Shown: positions 9,633 to 20,113 of the stretch, piece by piece
How positions within the stretch are numbered: the stretch's first letter is position 1
Layout: every line of letters starts with the position of its first letter
Source: Heligmosomoides polygyrus polygyrus
Taxonomy: Eukaryota; Nematoda; Chromadorea; Rhabditida; Heligmosomidae
Length of the DNA: 64,000 nucleotides
Assembly: GCA_947396885.1 (NCBI GenBank)
Contig: OX377204.1
Coordinates: 48,409,139 to 48,473,138 of the forward strand
Direction of reading: 5' to 3'
Notes under the pieces: model-generated
The model's input: only the letters and a program-made list of their open reading frames with translations
Databases searched by the model: none
Told to the model about the DNA's origin: nothing
Translations under genes and position numbers: made by a program

Positions 9633-9817
9633 TTTCTATCGTTTGCAACTGACAAAGCTGTTAGCCCAACTGCCATCGGAGGTATGAGTAAAAGGAACGG
9701 GGCTGGTCGAAACGTGCTCGACTTCATGTGAGTAAATAGAACCACTGGATAACGGATGGATTTCTGTGCACAAAGCTGTCGCTGTCGCTTTCAGCAATAG
9801 TATGCGCGCTTCCTTAA
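9633..9817 (+). CDS. Possible terminal host exons, unrecognised
   Basis: An open segment 9633-9681 ends ATCGGAG and is followed by a good donor (GTATGAG). After 113 bases a strong nematode acceptor (CGCTTTCAG, to 9794) precedes 9795-9817, which restores frame and reaches TAA. The joined tail would read DKAVSPTAIGAIVCALP. A polyadenylation signal (AATAAA) lies near 10000. No family is recognised, upstream exons were not found, and the large palindrome sits immediately upstream. Splice-site coincidence is possible. Confidence 0.25.
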
Positions 9818-9829
9818 ACAGCAGCATGT

Positions 9830-10790
9830 ATTTCGCAAACCTTTGGCAGAGGAAAATAGTTCACATCATGTAACGAACGGCTACAAATCTATTGGTAGGA
9901 CATACTGTAGCACTTGTAGGTAACAAGACTTCACAACAAGAAGACTAATGAGCTGTAATGAACGAAAGAGTAAGTGGGAAGAAGTTATGCACCTGCCAAA
10001 TAATAAAAGCGCCACCACAAATATTGGATATTGATAAAGGACGACCTTAACCACATGTTTTAATTCATCGTAATGTTGGAATTAAAGTGCGTGAGTGGTT
10101 TGGCCTTCAGAATGGCTTAAGGTGGCCAGCCAATAAACAATTAGCGCTTTCTCATTCCCAGACAACTCCGCTACTTACTGACTCTGAAGGGATGGAAAGC
10201 TTATGTGGTACCAGGAGCAAGAAATTCGATTGGGCTTACACAACAGGAACAAGTAGTCAACCGTTATCCGGTTCACCGGGCTTTTCCCCTCCGTTTTGTT
10301 GTTCGTTGTCCGACGATTTTTGGGCCGGATAACGAACAACAAGTTAGTTGACTCCTCAGTTTCGGACCTGATATTGAATATGTGTAGAAGATCTTTCCCA
10401 ACCATAGGAGTGATCGTGAGCCACGACATAGTGGAACTAAATCCACAAGGGTTAGGTGGGGCATTTCCTTTCCTTCAAGATGCCTAACTCCCATTCTCCT
10501 CCCATAAGGTCGCTAGACTTGTACCATTTTATGCATTTATTGTGCCAATTACATTTGACAGTATAGATGGTGACGAAGTTAGGCGTAGTTCTTGGCTTGT
10601 GATAAGAGCTGCAAGCATAGCATACACCTATCAGACCTGCAGAACAATGAATTGTTCATCGGCTTGTCAACGCAAATCATGCGCAGACCAAGAACGCATG
10701 CAAACTGTATTTACTGATCGTTAAAAGTGGAGTTGCCGGCACAACCTAGGATGAATTGTTCAACGCCAACTATCACCGACATCGCTGATC
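9830..10790. other. Mostly non-coding; degenerate SINE at about 10100-10235
   Basis: GGTGGCCAGCCAATAAAC and CCCAGACAACTCC with TCTGAAGGGATGGAA match, in order, the SINE consensus seen at 30.1 and 59.5 kb. A short inverted repeat (TTGTTGTTCGTTGTCC with GGATAACGAACAACAA) lies at 10298-10342. Nothing else is recognisable. Confidence 0.4.
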
Positions 10791-10798
10791 CTCATACG

Positions 10799-11344
10799 GA
10801 TGCAATCCCTGTCGGGGGGGGGGGGGGCAGTCCATTTCAACTTGTAAAGAAATGCAACATGCACCACAGCATATGAATTGTATAAATATGCTTACATTAT
10901 CCATTGCTGTCCTTCCAATACCAAAATCAGCTTTCTAAATTGCTTTCCTAGTCGGGGGGAGGGAGTAATGAAAACACAGCAAATTGGACAAAAACCTGTA
11001 ACAATTACAATACTATAAAACCACGAAAACACGTAAAAGCAACGTTATTACCTTAATCAATTAGCGCATAGCGGTTTGCGATTTCTTTGCAAAGCAAATA
11101 GAGTTTTGGATCACAACCGTGCTGCAGTGCATGGTGCCCCTCCCCTCCTCCACCGTGCATAGTCCCATAAAACCTTTTAAAACCTTTTCAATGTTTCAGC
11201 GGAACACTCGGACATCTCCAAGGGAGGGGACCAGGTAAGTTAAGGCATTCATATGTTGTATTGCATGTTGTATGTACACATGCGTAGCTATCGTTAACAA
11301 TTCATAATGGACTGCCCCCCCCCCCCCCCCGACAGTGATTGCAC
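10799..11344. mobile_element. G-tract MITE with 9-bp target duplication
   Basis: The ends are GATGCAATCCCTGTC followed by a 14-G run, and the inverted partner (about 15 C, then GACAGTGATTGCAC). CCTCATACG flanks both sides (10790-10798 and 11345-11353). The interior (10830-11280) has no coding potential. A 9-bp duplication suggests mobilisation by a Mutator-like transposase, none of which is encoded here. Confidence 0.8.
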
Positions 11345-11353
11345 CCTCATACG

Positions 11354-11885
11354 ATAGAATCAGGGGGGGGGGGAGTCTCGCTGCAGTCAAGCTGGGTGGG
11401 CCTGACCGCCCCAGACGTTCAATGCACATTTAGAGAAGCCATGCTTATCCAATAAAGCTTGCACACCCATTCTTCCGTTACCCTACAATCTTGATGTCGA
11501 CTGAATCTCCTATTTATTTATTTAAAGCATGCATTACACGCGCAACAATACATTATACATGTACATATCCGGAACGAAATAAAACTTGAAAAAAAAACGA
11601 CAGGCGGATCGAAGGTATATCTTAACAACGCTTGAGACGAGAAATACGATAGTTCACCTATGACGGTGAACTATCGTATTCCTCGTCTCAAGCGTCTGGT
11701 ACACCGACCTTCATGTCGTACCCTATAGTTGTGCTCTCCCAAAATTTTCGAATAACCAAATATATTAAAAATAGCGACGATTAGACGAATTCAACATTCA
11801 ACATTCGAATTCGATTATTCGAATTCGAATGTTCGAATATTCATTCGGGCACTTTTGGGTGGGAAGATCGTTTCATCAAAGCTAA
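11354..11885. other. Non-coding with perfect-class hairpin and ATTCGAAT cluster
   Basis: At 11631-11694 a 29-base arm (starting GCTTGAGACGAG) is followed after six bases by its inverse with one mismatch. At about 11790-11855 clustered GAATTCGAATGTTCGAATA motifs end in TTCATTCGGGC, the same ending as the satellite at 19826-20113. A further G tract sits near 11364. Confidence 0.6.
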
Positions 11886-11887
11886 TA

Positions 11888-12842
11888 CAGGATGTCTCAA
11901 GAAATGTACACACTGTTTGAAAGTGATAACGTTGTTCACGGTGGGGGTAGTGAAGAAGTTAAAGGCTCATATGAAAGTTTACGCAAATAAGATTGCGCCA
12001 CGCCCCTGCCTGAAACTTTGCATTTCAGACTCGATTGATTGTGCATGGGTGATGCGAGTGGGTGATGTTTTGGAAAAGTAGTCGCTTAATCTTTTCTGCA
12101 CTTCGACGATGTTTTCGATTTTCCAGTAGCTCTTCAGGATAAACTTCTTCTCCTCGAAGGAAAGCCAAGAGCCGGGCGTGACTCGTTTCATGGGGTCAGA
12201 TATGTAGAAAGCGTTATTAAAGCGATAACGAAAACACCAAATTGTGCAAACAATAAACTCGCATGTTACTGTCTCTCACGTGATTGTCAGGTTCCAAATG
12301 TTTAAAGAAGCACAGCACATGTTAATGGGCTAAGTAGTAATATGATTGCAACAAGCATTCAGCCCATGCACTTCCAATTGAGTTTGAAATGCAAGGTTTC
12401 AGACTAGTGAGTCGCGCGATCTTGACCATTTGCATGTCACAGAATTTCCGCTATCCTGTGCTTCCATATGAGTCTCAAACAGTTCCAAATGTTTCACTAG
12501 CAGCAATGTTAGAGCATTTAAAATATTTAGTCCCTCCATTTTTTAGGATATTCTCCGTGTCTCAAGCCGTATGTGCTTTTAAATTTTAAACTTCAAAAAA
12601 AAAACACAAATTAATCAACACGGCTCCTTTAAGGAAAAATTACAACAAGTGGTTAAGGAAAACTCAATCAATCGAGTGTAAAATGGAAGAATTCAGACGA
12701 CTGCATGGCGTAATCCACACCTTCATATTTAAGAAATTTTCTAATTTTTAAGCTTTCATATTTGCCCTCAACCTCCTGTACCTTCACTGTGAGCGAAGCT
12801 ACCACCTTTCAGACAGTGTATTCATTTTTTTGAGACACTCTG
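11888..12842 (-). mobile_element. Tc1/mariner-like element with DUF4817 remnant
   Basis: Inverted termini (CAGGATGTCTCAAGAAATG left; CAGAGTGTCTCAAAAAAATG on the reverse strand from the right) are flanked by TA on both sides. On the minus strand near the left end (11979-12191) a transposase head survives with LSFEEKKFILKSYWK and VQKRLSDYF, the DUF4817-type helix-turn-helix seen at the start of many animal Tc1/mariner relatives. The catalytic domain is lost. Its right half (12380-12780) is homologous to the large foldback arm near 45.6 kb. Confidence 0.75.
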
Positions 12843-12885
12843 TATATTGATGACAAGTGTCCCGACCCACCTGTACGTGGGCTTC

Positions 12886-13044
12886 TGTCACGGTATAGTG
12901 GCCACCACCCTGTAAGCCACGCCCCTACTTGGGTTTGGAACGTTGGCAGTCTCCCCGACTGCATACTTTGTATATGGTTGTGTACATAAATATAAATCTA
13001 TAGAAATGCTTTGTCGAACTCCCTTCTCAGCCAGAGGCTTGACA
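12886..13044 (+). repeat. Left LTR of gag-only element
   Basis: 159 bp, with an AT-rich promoter-like centre (GTATATGG, ACATAAATATAAATC). By eye it is identical to 16467-16625. Confidence 0.92.
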
Positions 13045-14355
13045 TGGAGGTCGCGGGGAGATTATTTTTGCTCAAAAATTTCTAAAAGAAGTTAGCAGTA
13101 CGGGAGACTCCGTTTTGACGGCCATCAAAACGTATTTATATCTCGAGATATACACACCACACCGCATGCACATTGCACATTTCGCACGAAGCATGCTGGC
13201 ATGATTTTTTTTTTATACTGAGCATGATCTTTTTTATCATTTCTACTTCTTGGGTTGTCTTTACCGTGGCGCATGAATGAGGCAGGGCATGTAACTTTAC
13301 AGCTATTTTTAAAGAAGTATTACCATGGTTACATTATTGTTTACATTTTGTTCCACATTATTTTTCTTCTATACCGTACACACTTAATTACAATATTACA
13401 GTAGAAAGGTTGAGTTAGCTTATTTTATGCTGCCTTTTTAAACTCTAATTATCGATTGCGAAAAGTACGATTTTCGCTAGTCGCATTAGCGATTTGAAGC
13501 GAACATCGTATTTTCCGACCTGGCGTCTTCAAAAACACTAAGTGTGCGGGAAGTACGTTTTTCACATGAGTCACTGCCGAGTGCAAACTACCTCCTTTGT
13601 GAACCTCGTACTTTTCCGATTTTCCCTTTTGCGCACGTCCTAGATGATTTCTTTGTATTCATGTTTTCGTTATCACGTTAATGGCTTAATCGAATCTTTC
13701 ACTATTACCTTATTAAAACGTCTAATTTATAGCTCGCATTACTAAAATTCAATTTTCACCCTATCAATTCACTTGCTACATTTTCTCTGCCATTCATGCC
13801 ACCGCTAGCTTGTATATAATCTGTACATAGGACGTCCAAAAAAAAAAATCCGAAAGAGAACAAAAAATTATTTTTTAGATTATTTTTATTCTATGTTAAT
13901 AGAACTTCGCCCATTGGCTGCCCTACCGTATACTAGGTAATGTCGGCATTACAAAGGAGCCGAAACGTGGCTTTGAGTATAGAATCAAGGGTGTCTACCA
14001 GAGCTCACGTAAGTACCCACTTAAGAATAGCGGCGTCAACGAGGCTATGATAATCCCACTCGAAAGGAATAGAGGATGGTAACCCATACTGAGGTCATCT
14101 AACAGACACTACGTCTTCGTGACTGCGGTTGAACGGTTGTGTTCAACTGCGTTCTTTGCTTACTGCTTCCTTAGTTCTCTGCCTGTCTCCTATTTCTTCA
14201 TCTTACTCATCAACATAACGGATAATTACTTAGTGCCGAACAGCTCACCAGCTGAGAAACGATTTGCTCGCACCGAGCAAAGAAATCAAGCGAAACTAGC
14301 GAGTCGACTTATTGACGAATCACGGGAATTAATAGAACGGTTGCTCATTACGAAC
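13045..14355 (+). other. 5' leader of gag-only element
   Basis: The long AT-rich leader between primer site and gag start has no recognised gene. A reading frame continuous with gag extends back to 14119 with a hydrophobic N-terminal part but begins with GTG, so I place the start at the ATG at 14356. Confidence 0.5.
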
Positions 14356-15354
14356 ATGGCGAGAAATGATAACGGACCAATCGGGGGGCCTATCCAGATT
14401 TCAGAAAGGCCTCTTGATATTCGGGTCAATATAGCGGATCTGTTCCTTCCCGCATTGCAGTGCTGGCCGAATTATAACGGAACTAACATGTCAGTGGTGA
14501 AGTTTGTTAGAGAGATGAACGAAAAAGCCAATGCAGCGGGATATGACGAGCAGAAACTGGCAAGGCTCCTTCCTCTGCAATTAAGCGGAGCAGCCAAAAT
14601 AAAATACGAGAACTATGATAACGATGTTAAGCTGGATTACCGAAAGGTTGTTGACCAGTTGAAGAAAGACTTTCGCAGCCCTAACTATGTCGAAATAGCG
14701 AAAGCAAAAATTTATCACGTGAAGCAGGAACCCGATGAAAATGTGGTCATTTATGGGCAACGGGTGAGAGATTTAGTTGCCGACGCTTTTGCCGAAAGTA
14801 ATCCTATCGCCGTCGAAGAAATAATGTGCGAAACATTTGTGCGCGGTCTTACTACGAATCTTCGAATTGCGGTAATGAAAAAAAGGCAGTCATCACAGTC
14901 TTTCAAAGATCTGCAACAAATTGCAGAAAACGAAAGTCATCTTCTTGAAATTGTGACGCGTGAGATAGGAATAATTGATAACACCCTAGTAAATGCGATC
15001 GCGGAAGCCGTTCAAAACGCACACATTAGTGAAAGCTGCCCACATCGAAATTACCAAAATCAAGGGAACTACCAGCGTCAAGAATGGAATCAATCGCCAT
15101 ACCCTGCTGTTAGTGCATCGCCAAATTTTTCACCACGTTGGAACAGTAATAGGGCATATCACCAACGTAGTCCTCAATCCTATAACGATAACGGTTACTA
15201 CAATAACGGGGGAATTCGAAGCCCACGTGGATATCACGGACGCGATTCTCAAATTCCTAGAAATAACGCTTCTCACAATTACGTGAGAAATTATGATGAC
15301 CAACATGATAACTGTCGATATCGGGATTATTCTAATGAATTTCCACACAACTGA
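14356..15354 (+). CDS. Gag-like capsid protein (Ty3/Gypsy type)
   Basis: The 332-residue protein starts MARNDNGPIGG. Residues about 25-200 resemble a Retrotrans_gag capsid domain: a conserved WPNYNGTNMSVVKFV entry, helical LARLLPLQLSGAAKIKY, DQLKKDFRSPNY, and ENVVIYGQRVRDLV followed by CETFVRGL. The last roughly 120 residues are rich in Asn, Gln, Tyr, Arg and Ser with repeated NNG/RGY-like motifs and have no CCHC zinc knuckle, so RNA binding, if any, would use this low-complexity basic tail. It is the only intact gene of the element. Capsid formation and packaging of its own RNA are inferred from the family. I assign the class from pattern similarity only. Confidence 0.72.
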   Translation: MARNDNGPIGGPIQISERPLDIRVNIADLFLPALQCWPNYNGTNMSVVKFVREMNEKANAAGYDEQKLARLLPLQLSGAAKIKYENYDNDVKLDYRKVVDQLKKDFRSPNYVEIAKAKIYHVKQEPDENVVIYGQRVRDLVADAFAESNPIAVEEIMCETFVRGLTTNLRIAVMKKRQSSQSFKDLQQIAENESHLLEIVTREIGIIDNTLVNAIAEAVQNAHISESCPHRNYQNQGNYQRQEWNQSPYPAVSASPNFSPRWNSNRAYHQRSPQSYNDNGYYNNGGIRSPRGYHGRDSQIPRNNASHNYVRNYDDQHDNCRYRDYSNEFPHN

Positions 15355-15844
15355 GAAGTCACTGTGACGGCATAAAAATCTATCGCATTCAAAATAACGC
15401 ACTATATTATAACGAAGGGAAAAATATTCGGTTAGGTAAAGTAGACGAATATCACCAAAAAGAGATTTTGTAGCAGAATCACGAAAACCCCTTTGCCGGA
15501 GGTTACTTGAGCAGTAAAAATACCTTGCAGTAAGATTCACGTACGAATTTACTGAAAGAAAATGAATAACGAAATAGCAAGTTTTGTTCTAAGCCGCGTC
15601 ATTTATCAAAAGGTAAAGTCATAACGATTTCGAAATATTTCTGACATTTTACAGAATATAACGATGTCCGTAGAACTGATAAGGACATAGGGAAATTCGG
15701 ACTATGATAACGACAGCGACTACACTCCCCCAAAAAGTCATTTCGAGGTAACTTTCAATATTTTCACCAGAAGGTCGGAAAAATAACGATTGGTAGAATA
15801 ACGATTCAATATAAACCAAATTCATAACGATATCTAATAAATAT
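15355..15844 (+). other. Non-coding spacer rich in ATAACGA
   Basis: The hexamer TAACGA or ATAACGA recurs about nine times between roughly 15400 and 15830. No gene is visible. A role in RNA packaging or dimerisation is speculation. Confidence 0.45.
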
Positions 15845-16385
15845 TTGAAGGAGCTATGCGAAGATACCAGTGCTCGAACTGGTATCTTGGAAGAGGAAAT
15901 GCGAGAGCTCCGACAAACACTGATGGCTTGTCAGGAGCAAGTTGATGCGATGGCAAAGATGGCGAACAGAGACTTAAATCTGGTCGCCAATGTGGGGGAC
16001 GCTGATAAGACGTGCCCTAGAGATGCGATGGTCGACGGCTCTAGAGATGCGATGGCTCCAAGTAATGCCGGCGGCAGTGTGAGAGCAGCGATGCGAGCAA
16101 TGCCTCGAAGGCACATGATCCGGCGGCCCTATGACCTTATCAGGTTGTGTCACTTCTGTGACCAACCTGAATACTCTGATAGCTGCAGGAATGTGTTGAG
16201 TATTAATGTAAGAGTAGACATCATTCAGAGAAAAAACTCTGCCCCAAATGCCTCAAGCCACATCTAGGCCTATGCAGAAAAATTACGCCCTGTGCGTACT
16301 GCAATCAAGCCGCCCACCACCGCTCTCTGTGTCCCTCGGTGAATGCGTATCAGCAGCGAGCCGAGAAAGCCCACCATTGTTAGCC
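15845..16385 (+). pseudogene. BEL/Pao-type Gag zinc-knuckle fragment
   Basis: The first frame (to 16267) has a coiled stretch (ILEEEMRELRQTLMACQEQV) then LCHFCDQPEYSDSC. A shifted frame from about 16240 continues CPKCLKPHLGLC and CAYCNQAAHHRSLCPSVN. This triple Cys-rich order (CxxC...C, CPKC, CxYC...HHRSLCP) is typical of BEL/Pao Gag C-termini. The frame change between them and the absence of protease indicate a broken fragment. It lies inside the LTRs of the gag-only element, downstream of a Gypsy-type gag, so the element is a chimera. Confidence 0.65.
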
Positions 16386-16466
16386 GTCAATGTATCTTGT
16401 TGTAATGTAATAATTTTTTCGTACTGCATTTTTTTGTCGAGGCCGACAAATTCGAAAGGGCGGGCA

Positions 16467-16625
16467 TGTCACGGTATAGTGGCCACCACCCTGTAAGCCA
16501 CGCCCCTACTTGGGTTTGGAACGTTGGCAGTCTCCCCGACTGCATACTTTGTATATGGTTGTGTACATAAATATAAATCTATAGAAATGCTTTGTCGAAC
16601 TCCCTTCTCAGCCAGAGGCTTGACA
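16467..16625 (+). repeat. Right LTR of gag-only element
   Basis: Identical in length and, by eye, in sequence to 12886-13044; followed by the target duplication CTTC. Confidence 0.92.
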
Positions 16626-16674
16626 CTTCGCCCTTGCCCGCCTCGCTTGGTGTCCGACTTTCGTTTCGCTAATA

Positions 16675-17632
16675 CAAGGTGTTCCAAAATAACGTGATGA
16701 AGGTTTTTAAGTTATAACTACGAAACAATTGAGAAGTTTACAAAACAATACATTAATAACAACAACATAGGCAATAGGCAACACTATACACGACCGGATT
16801 CGAATTGACCCCCATTGGCGCGGATACAGAAGTCGAAACGCTTGGAGAATTTTTTGGCGATGGGCCGCTTCCTTCTAGGCCTCTAGGCTGTGGTGGCGAT
16901 TGGCAGGAACTCTGACCTTCAAAATGGACCACGCGCTGTAGTCCGTTGGATTCAGATCCGAGGAGTGCTGTGGCCGTCCCGCAGACATGGCGAAATCCAG
17001 AAAATTGGCCTTGTACCATGCTTGCGTTCTTTTCGCCCTGTGTGCGGGCGAAAAGCACGCAATTCCACGGTGAACAGCTTCTCGTCCACGAAAAGTGCTC
17101 GTTCCCACCCGTTACCTGCGGCCTGAGCTGTGGACATCAATAGAGCCGCTCGCGCTTATTCTTATCCATCAAGAGCTGAACTTTTGGGCTTTATGTGTTT
17201 CTTTCTGGCTATTCGATGCACTGATGTGAGACTGATACCACCGATATTACGGGCGATTTTTCTCAGGAGACTTTGGATTTGCACTCTTCGCTTCTCGATG
17301 ACTTTCCGGGTTTGCGGTGTATTGACACTGCGATTTCTTCCTTGTCCTAGACGACTACCTTCATGGCCAAGCTCCTTGCATCGACGAGTTTCTCAGGAGA
17401 CAGTTGACAAGGCAGGTTAACGATGTCACATTGGTGCTTTCCTTAACGATGAAGCTCCAAAATCGCAGTGCTATACTTTGACATCTTGAGAAAAACCGTA
17501 AGTGGGACAAAATATAACTTAAAAATTATAACGCGGACAGAAGTATATGCACAAAAAATGGCGTTATTGCCGCAGATCAATATATTGTTATGAGAACGTC
17601 AAACCTTCATAGCGCTATTTTGGAACACCCTG
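16675..17632 (-). mobile_element. Decayed Tc1/mariner-type transposon
   Basis: The left end CAAGGTGTTCCAAAATAACG and right end (reverse strand CAGGGTGTTCCAAAATAGCG) are inverted, each with TA outside (16673-16674, 17633-17634). The unit is 958 bp, shorter than a full element, and its transposase is fragmentary. It lies 49 bases from the right LTR of the gag-only element. Confidence 0.85.
16753..17140 (-). pseudogene. Tc1/mariner transposase remnant
   Basis: Minus-strand frames give ALFVDEKLFTVE, matching the first catalytic Asp motif of IS630/Tc1/mariner transposases, and then in another frame SSDLNPTDYSAWSIL, the third catalytic region (SPDLNPxDY). The middle Asp motif was not found and the frames shift, so the gene is dead. 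Confidence 0.75.
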
Positions 17633-17692
17633 TATATGGACAAAATCACCCACACTGGGATAAATTGTATCGTCCAACCCATGAAGTTTTTT

Positions 17693-17898
17693 TTATTTGG
17701 CTAACGTTGTGACATTGCAGCAAACGGTTCCTTCGAACCCGTTGTAAACGTTATAAAATTGAAATTTTCGGCAAACAGACTTCCCAATGCGATTGTAACT
17801 GATATCCCGCGCGTATCCAAACTCTCCACCGCTCAAGTGGCAGTCACAGAAGCTTGGGGCGCTGTTTTCAGCGTAGAGTATGAAAGAATTCTGCATTT
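17693..17898 (-). CDS. Possible terminal host exon, Cys-rich, unrecognised
   Basis: On the minus strand a good acceptor (CTGTCCTCAG, 17899-17908) opens a 206-base frame ending in TAA. The 66 or so residues include FCDCHLSGGEFGYARD and SVCRKFQFYNVY and VCCN, that is five cysteines in a plausible folded-domain sequence of low repetitiveness. No family is recognised. The coding strand matches that of seipin, but nothing links the two. Confidence 0.3.
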
Positions 17899-17904
17899 CT
17901 GAGG

Positions 17905-18600
17905 ACAGACAGTAAAACGTGATGCTTCAACTGGGCCACATCATTAAATCTTTCCCATAAATGGAAGCTTCCTCATTCCCCCTCCTTTTTGCTTTAGTTT
18001 TGCTTTATACTGATATATTCACGCAACGGTGAGCAATCTTGTACGAAACATTGAAGAAATAACACATCTCGTCTCTCGCCACCCCTTTAACGCTCATTTA
18101 AAATTAACGGCCGTTAAGACCTGCCACTAATGCACTACCCTTACCGCTTATAATTCCAGATGTGTTATCAGGTTGGTTCCCACATACTGAGTGATGAAAG
18201 AAAACCACCCGCAGCGATAAAAGAAAACTACCCCTGGTTACTTGCCGCCGATGTTGATAGGGTATCTGGGGATTCAGGTGACGTCTCACAGAATGAGTTC
18301 AGGAGATACCTTCCATCCTTTCCCTTCATTTTCTTGAGAGCCCAGCGGCGGTTTCATAATGTGACACATATCTAACGTTTCGATAAGCTTCATCGGTAAG
18401 AGGGAAGGGGAAGGAAAGCATAATGGAGAAGAGCAATAGAGTAGGTTCCCTCCAACTGGGATTGTACCGCAAACTTTATTACAAGAAGTATGACTAGGAA
18501 CAATTATGAAAAGAGGATAGGCAAAAGTGCCTAGAGTTGACTCTGTTACTAGCACGATCCTGACGAACACACTCCGAATGGTTACTGTATCCTTTCGGCG
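17905..18600. other. Non-coding
   Basis: No gene, RNA or repeat is supported here. Confidence 0.4.
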
Positions 18601-18639
18601 TCAGAAAATCGCGTTTGTGCATTACACACATTCGCTGCC

Positions 18640-19720
18640 AGTGCTATCGTGCCGAACACGTCTGCCGACGTGCCTAGTACTTCAGCAACCGTGCTGAACA
18701 CGTCGGCCAACGTGGCTAGGAGTTTAGTGACCGTGCCGAACACGTCGCCAACGTGCCTAGCAGTCCAGTAGCCGTGCTCGTGTGGAAACTGCTTTCGTCG
18801 CCCAGGGAAAGTCCGCGGCTGGGTTATGCGCTTTTCGAGCGCAGAGCCAGCTAGGAAAGAGACCCCAGGTTGTGTGCCATACAGCCTGCTCGCATGGAGA
18901 CTATTTCGTCGCTCAGGGGGAGTCCGCGGCTGGGTTCTGCGCTCTTTGAGCGGCGAAGCGCATACGACTGAAACAATGCGCAAAAAAACGCGCAACATCC
19001 TGTAGCCGTCGAAACCTCTCAGATCTCAGATAGTCAGCTGAAATGCAAGAATGCCACAATGCACGGGAACCGAACCCCTGACATCCCTCCTATGAAGTAA
19101 GCCCGCTACCCACTGCACCACGACCTACTTGCCAGCAGTCACGGGCGCACAAGGCATCGATCGAACGGGGCAAAGTGGACGGCGACGCGCGATCTCTAAG
19201 CAGGAGGGCGCAGACAAACGGTATACGGTAACCATTCGGGGGTGCATTCGTCGGAATTGTTTCTTACACTCTGTTAGGAACGCTGTACTGTGCACTGCGC
19301 AAGCGCGCTCCACCGCCAACACCTGACCGAATTCATTGCACGGGGGGAGGGTGTTTTTAAAAGCGATCTCCATGTGGGCATTCGATCAATGCCTTGTACG
19401 CCCGTGATGGCACTGTCGTCAAGCGGGTTGAGCGGCAGTGGAAAGTGGCGTTGCTCTATGCGAGGAAGGTCGGGAGTCCGGTTCTCCTGCGTTGCAGGAT
19501 TTTTGCGTTTCAACTGAGCGGTTGAGATTTGAGAGGTCTTTGACGACTACATAATTCGCTGGCGTTTTCTGCGCATTTTCCAGCTGTATGCGCTCTTCGA
19601 GCGCACAACCCAGCTGCGGACTTCCCCCGAGCGACGAAGGCAGTTTCCACACGAGCAGCTCGGATGGCATACACCCTGGAGTCCCTTCTCTAGCCTGATC
19701 CTGCGCTCAAAGAATATCCG
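18640..19720. repeat. Composite palindrome with tRNA-like arms
   Basis: The segment 18760-18860 (GCTCGTGTGGAAACTGC) returns inverted at about 19590-19690, and 19001-19235 (AACCTCTCAGATCTCAG; AAGGCATCGATCGAA) returns inverted at 19370-19545. A related copy of the first block follows directly at 18880-18965. A minisatellite with GCCGAACACGTC units occupies 18640-18780. Minus-strand 19040-19120 has tRNA A/B-box-like GGTGCAGTGGGTAGC and GGTTCGGTTCC. No coding function is inferred. Confidence 0.65.
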
Positions 19721-19825
19721 GTCCCTGAGTGAGGGCGCACATTCTAATTGGAGAGTAAATTATTTGCTCGTGGGATGCCTGAAGCAGAAAAGACAGGTTA
19801 TTTTGTTGAATTGCAGACTTCGTAG

Positions 19826-20113
19826 CAATCGAACATTCGAATGCGAATGGTTCGGGCATTCGAATTTGAGCATTCGAACACGAGTGTTTCGAGCATTCGA
19901 ATTCGAGTACATTCGAAAATCGCGATTTGTCGAGCATTCGAATTCGAGTACATTCGAAAATCGCCTTTTTTTCGAGCATTCGAATTCGAATACATTCGAA
20001 AATCGAAATTTTTCGAGCATTCGAATTCGAATACATTCGAAAATCGCGTTTTTTCGAGCATTCGAAAATCGCGTTTTTTTCCGAACGTTCGAATACGAAT
20101 ATTCATTCGGGCT
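19826..20113. repeat. Minisatellite, GAGCATTCGAATTCGA units
   Basis: Four to five copies of a roughly 58-bp unit (CGAGCATTCGAATTCGA then ACATTCGAAAATCG) are followed by a terminal GAATATTCATTCGGGC shared with 11.85 kb. Open frames on both strands are periodic artefacts. Confidence 0.85.

Larger units (their letters stand above)
12886..16625 (+). mobile_element. Gag-only LTR retrotransposon
   Basis: Direct repeats of 159 bp (12886-13044 and 16467-16625) appear identical, start TGTCACGG and end CTTGACA. The direct repeat CTTC flanks the element (12882-12885 and 16626-16629). TGGAGGTCGCGGGG at 13045 is a primer-site-like start, and a purine-rich GAAAGGGCGGGCA precedes the right LTR. The interior encodes a Gag-like protein and a second broken BEL-type zinc-knuckle region but no protease, reverse transcriptase, RNase H or integrase. 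Identical LTRs mean recent transposition, so this non-autonomous element was mobilised in trans. Confidence 0.9.
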
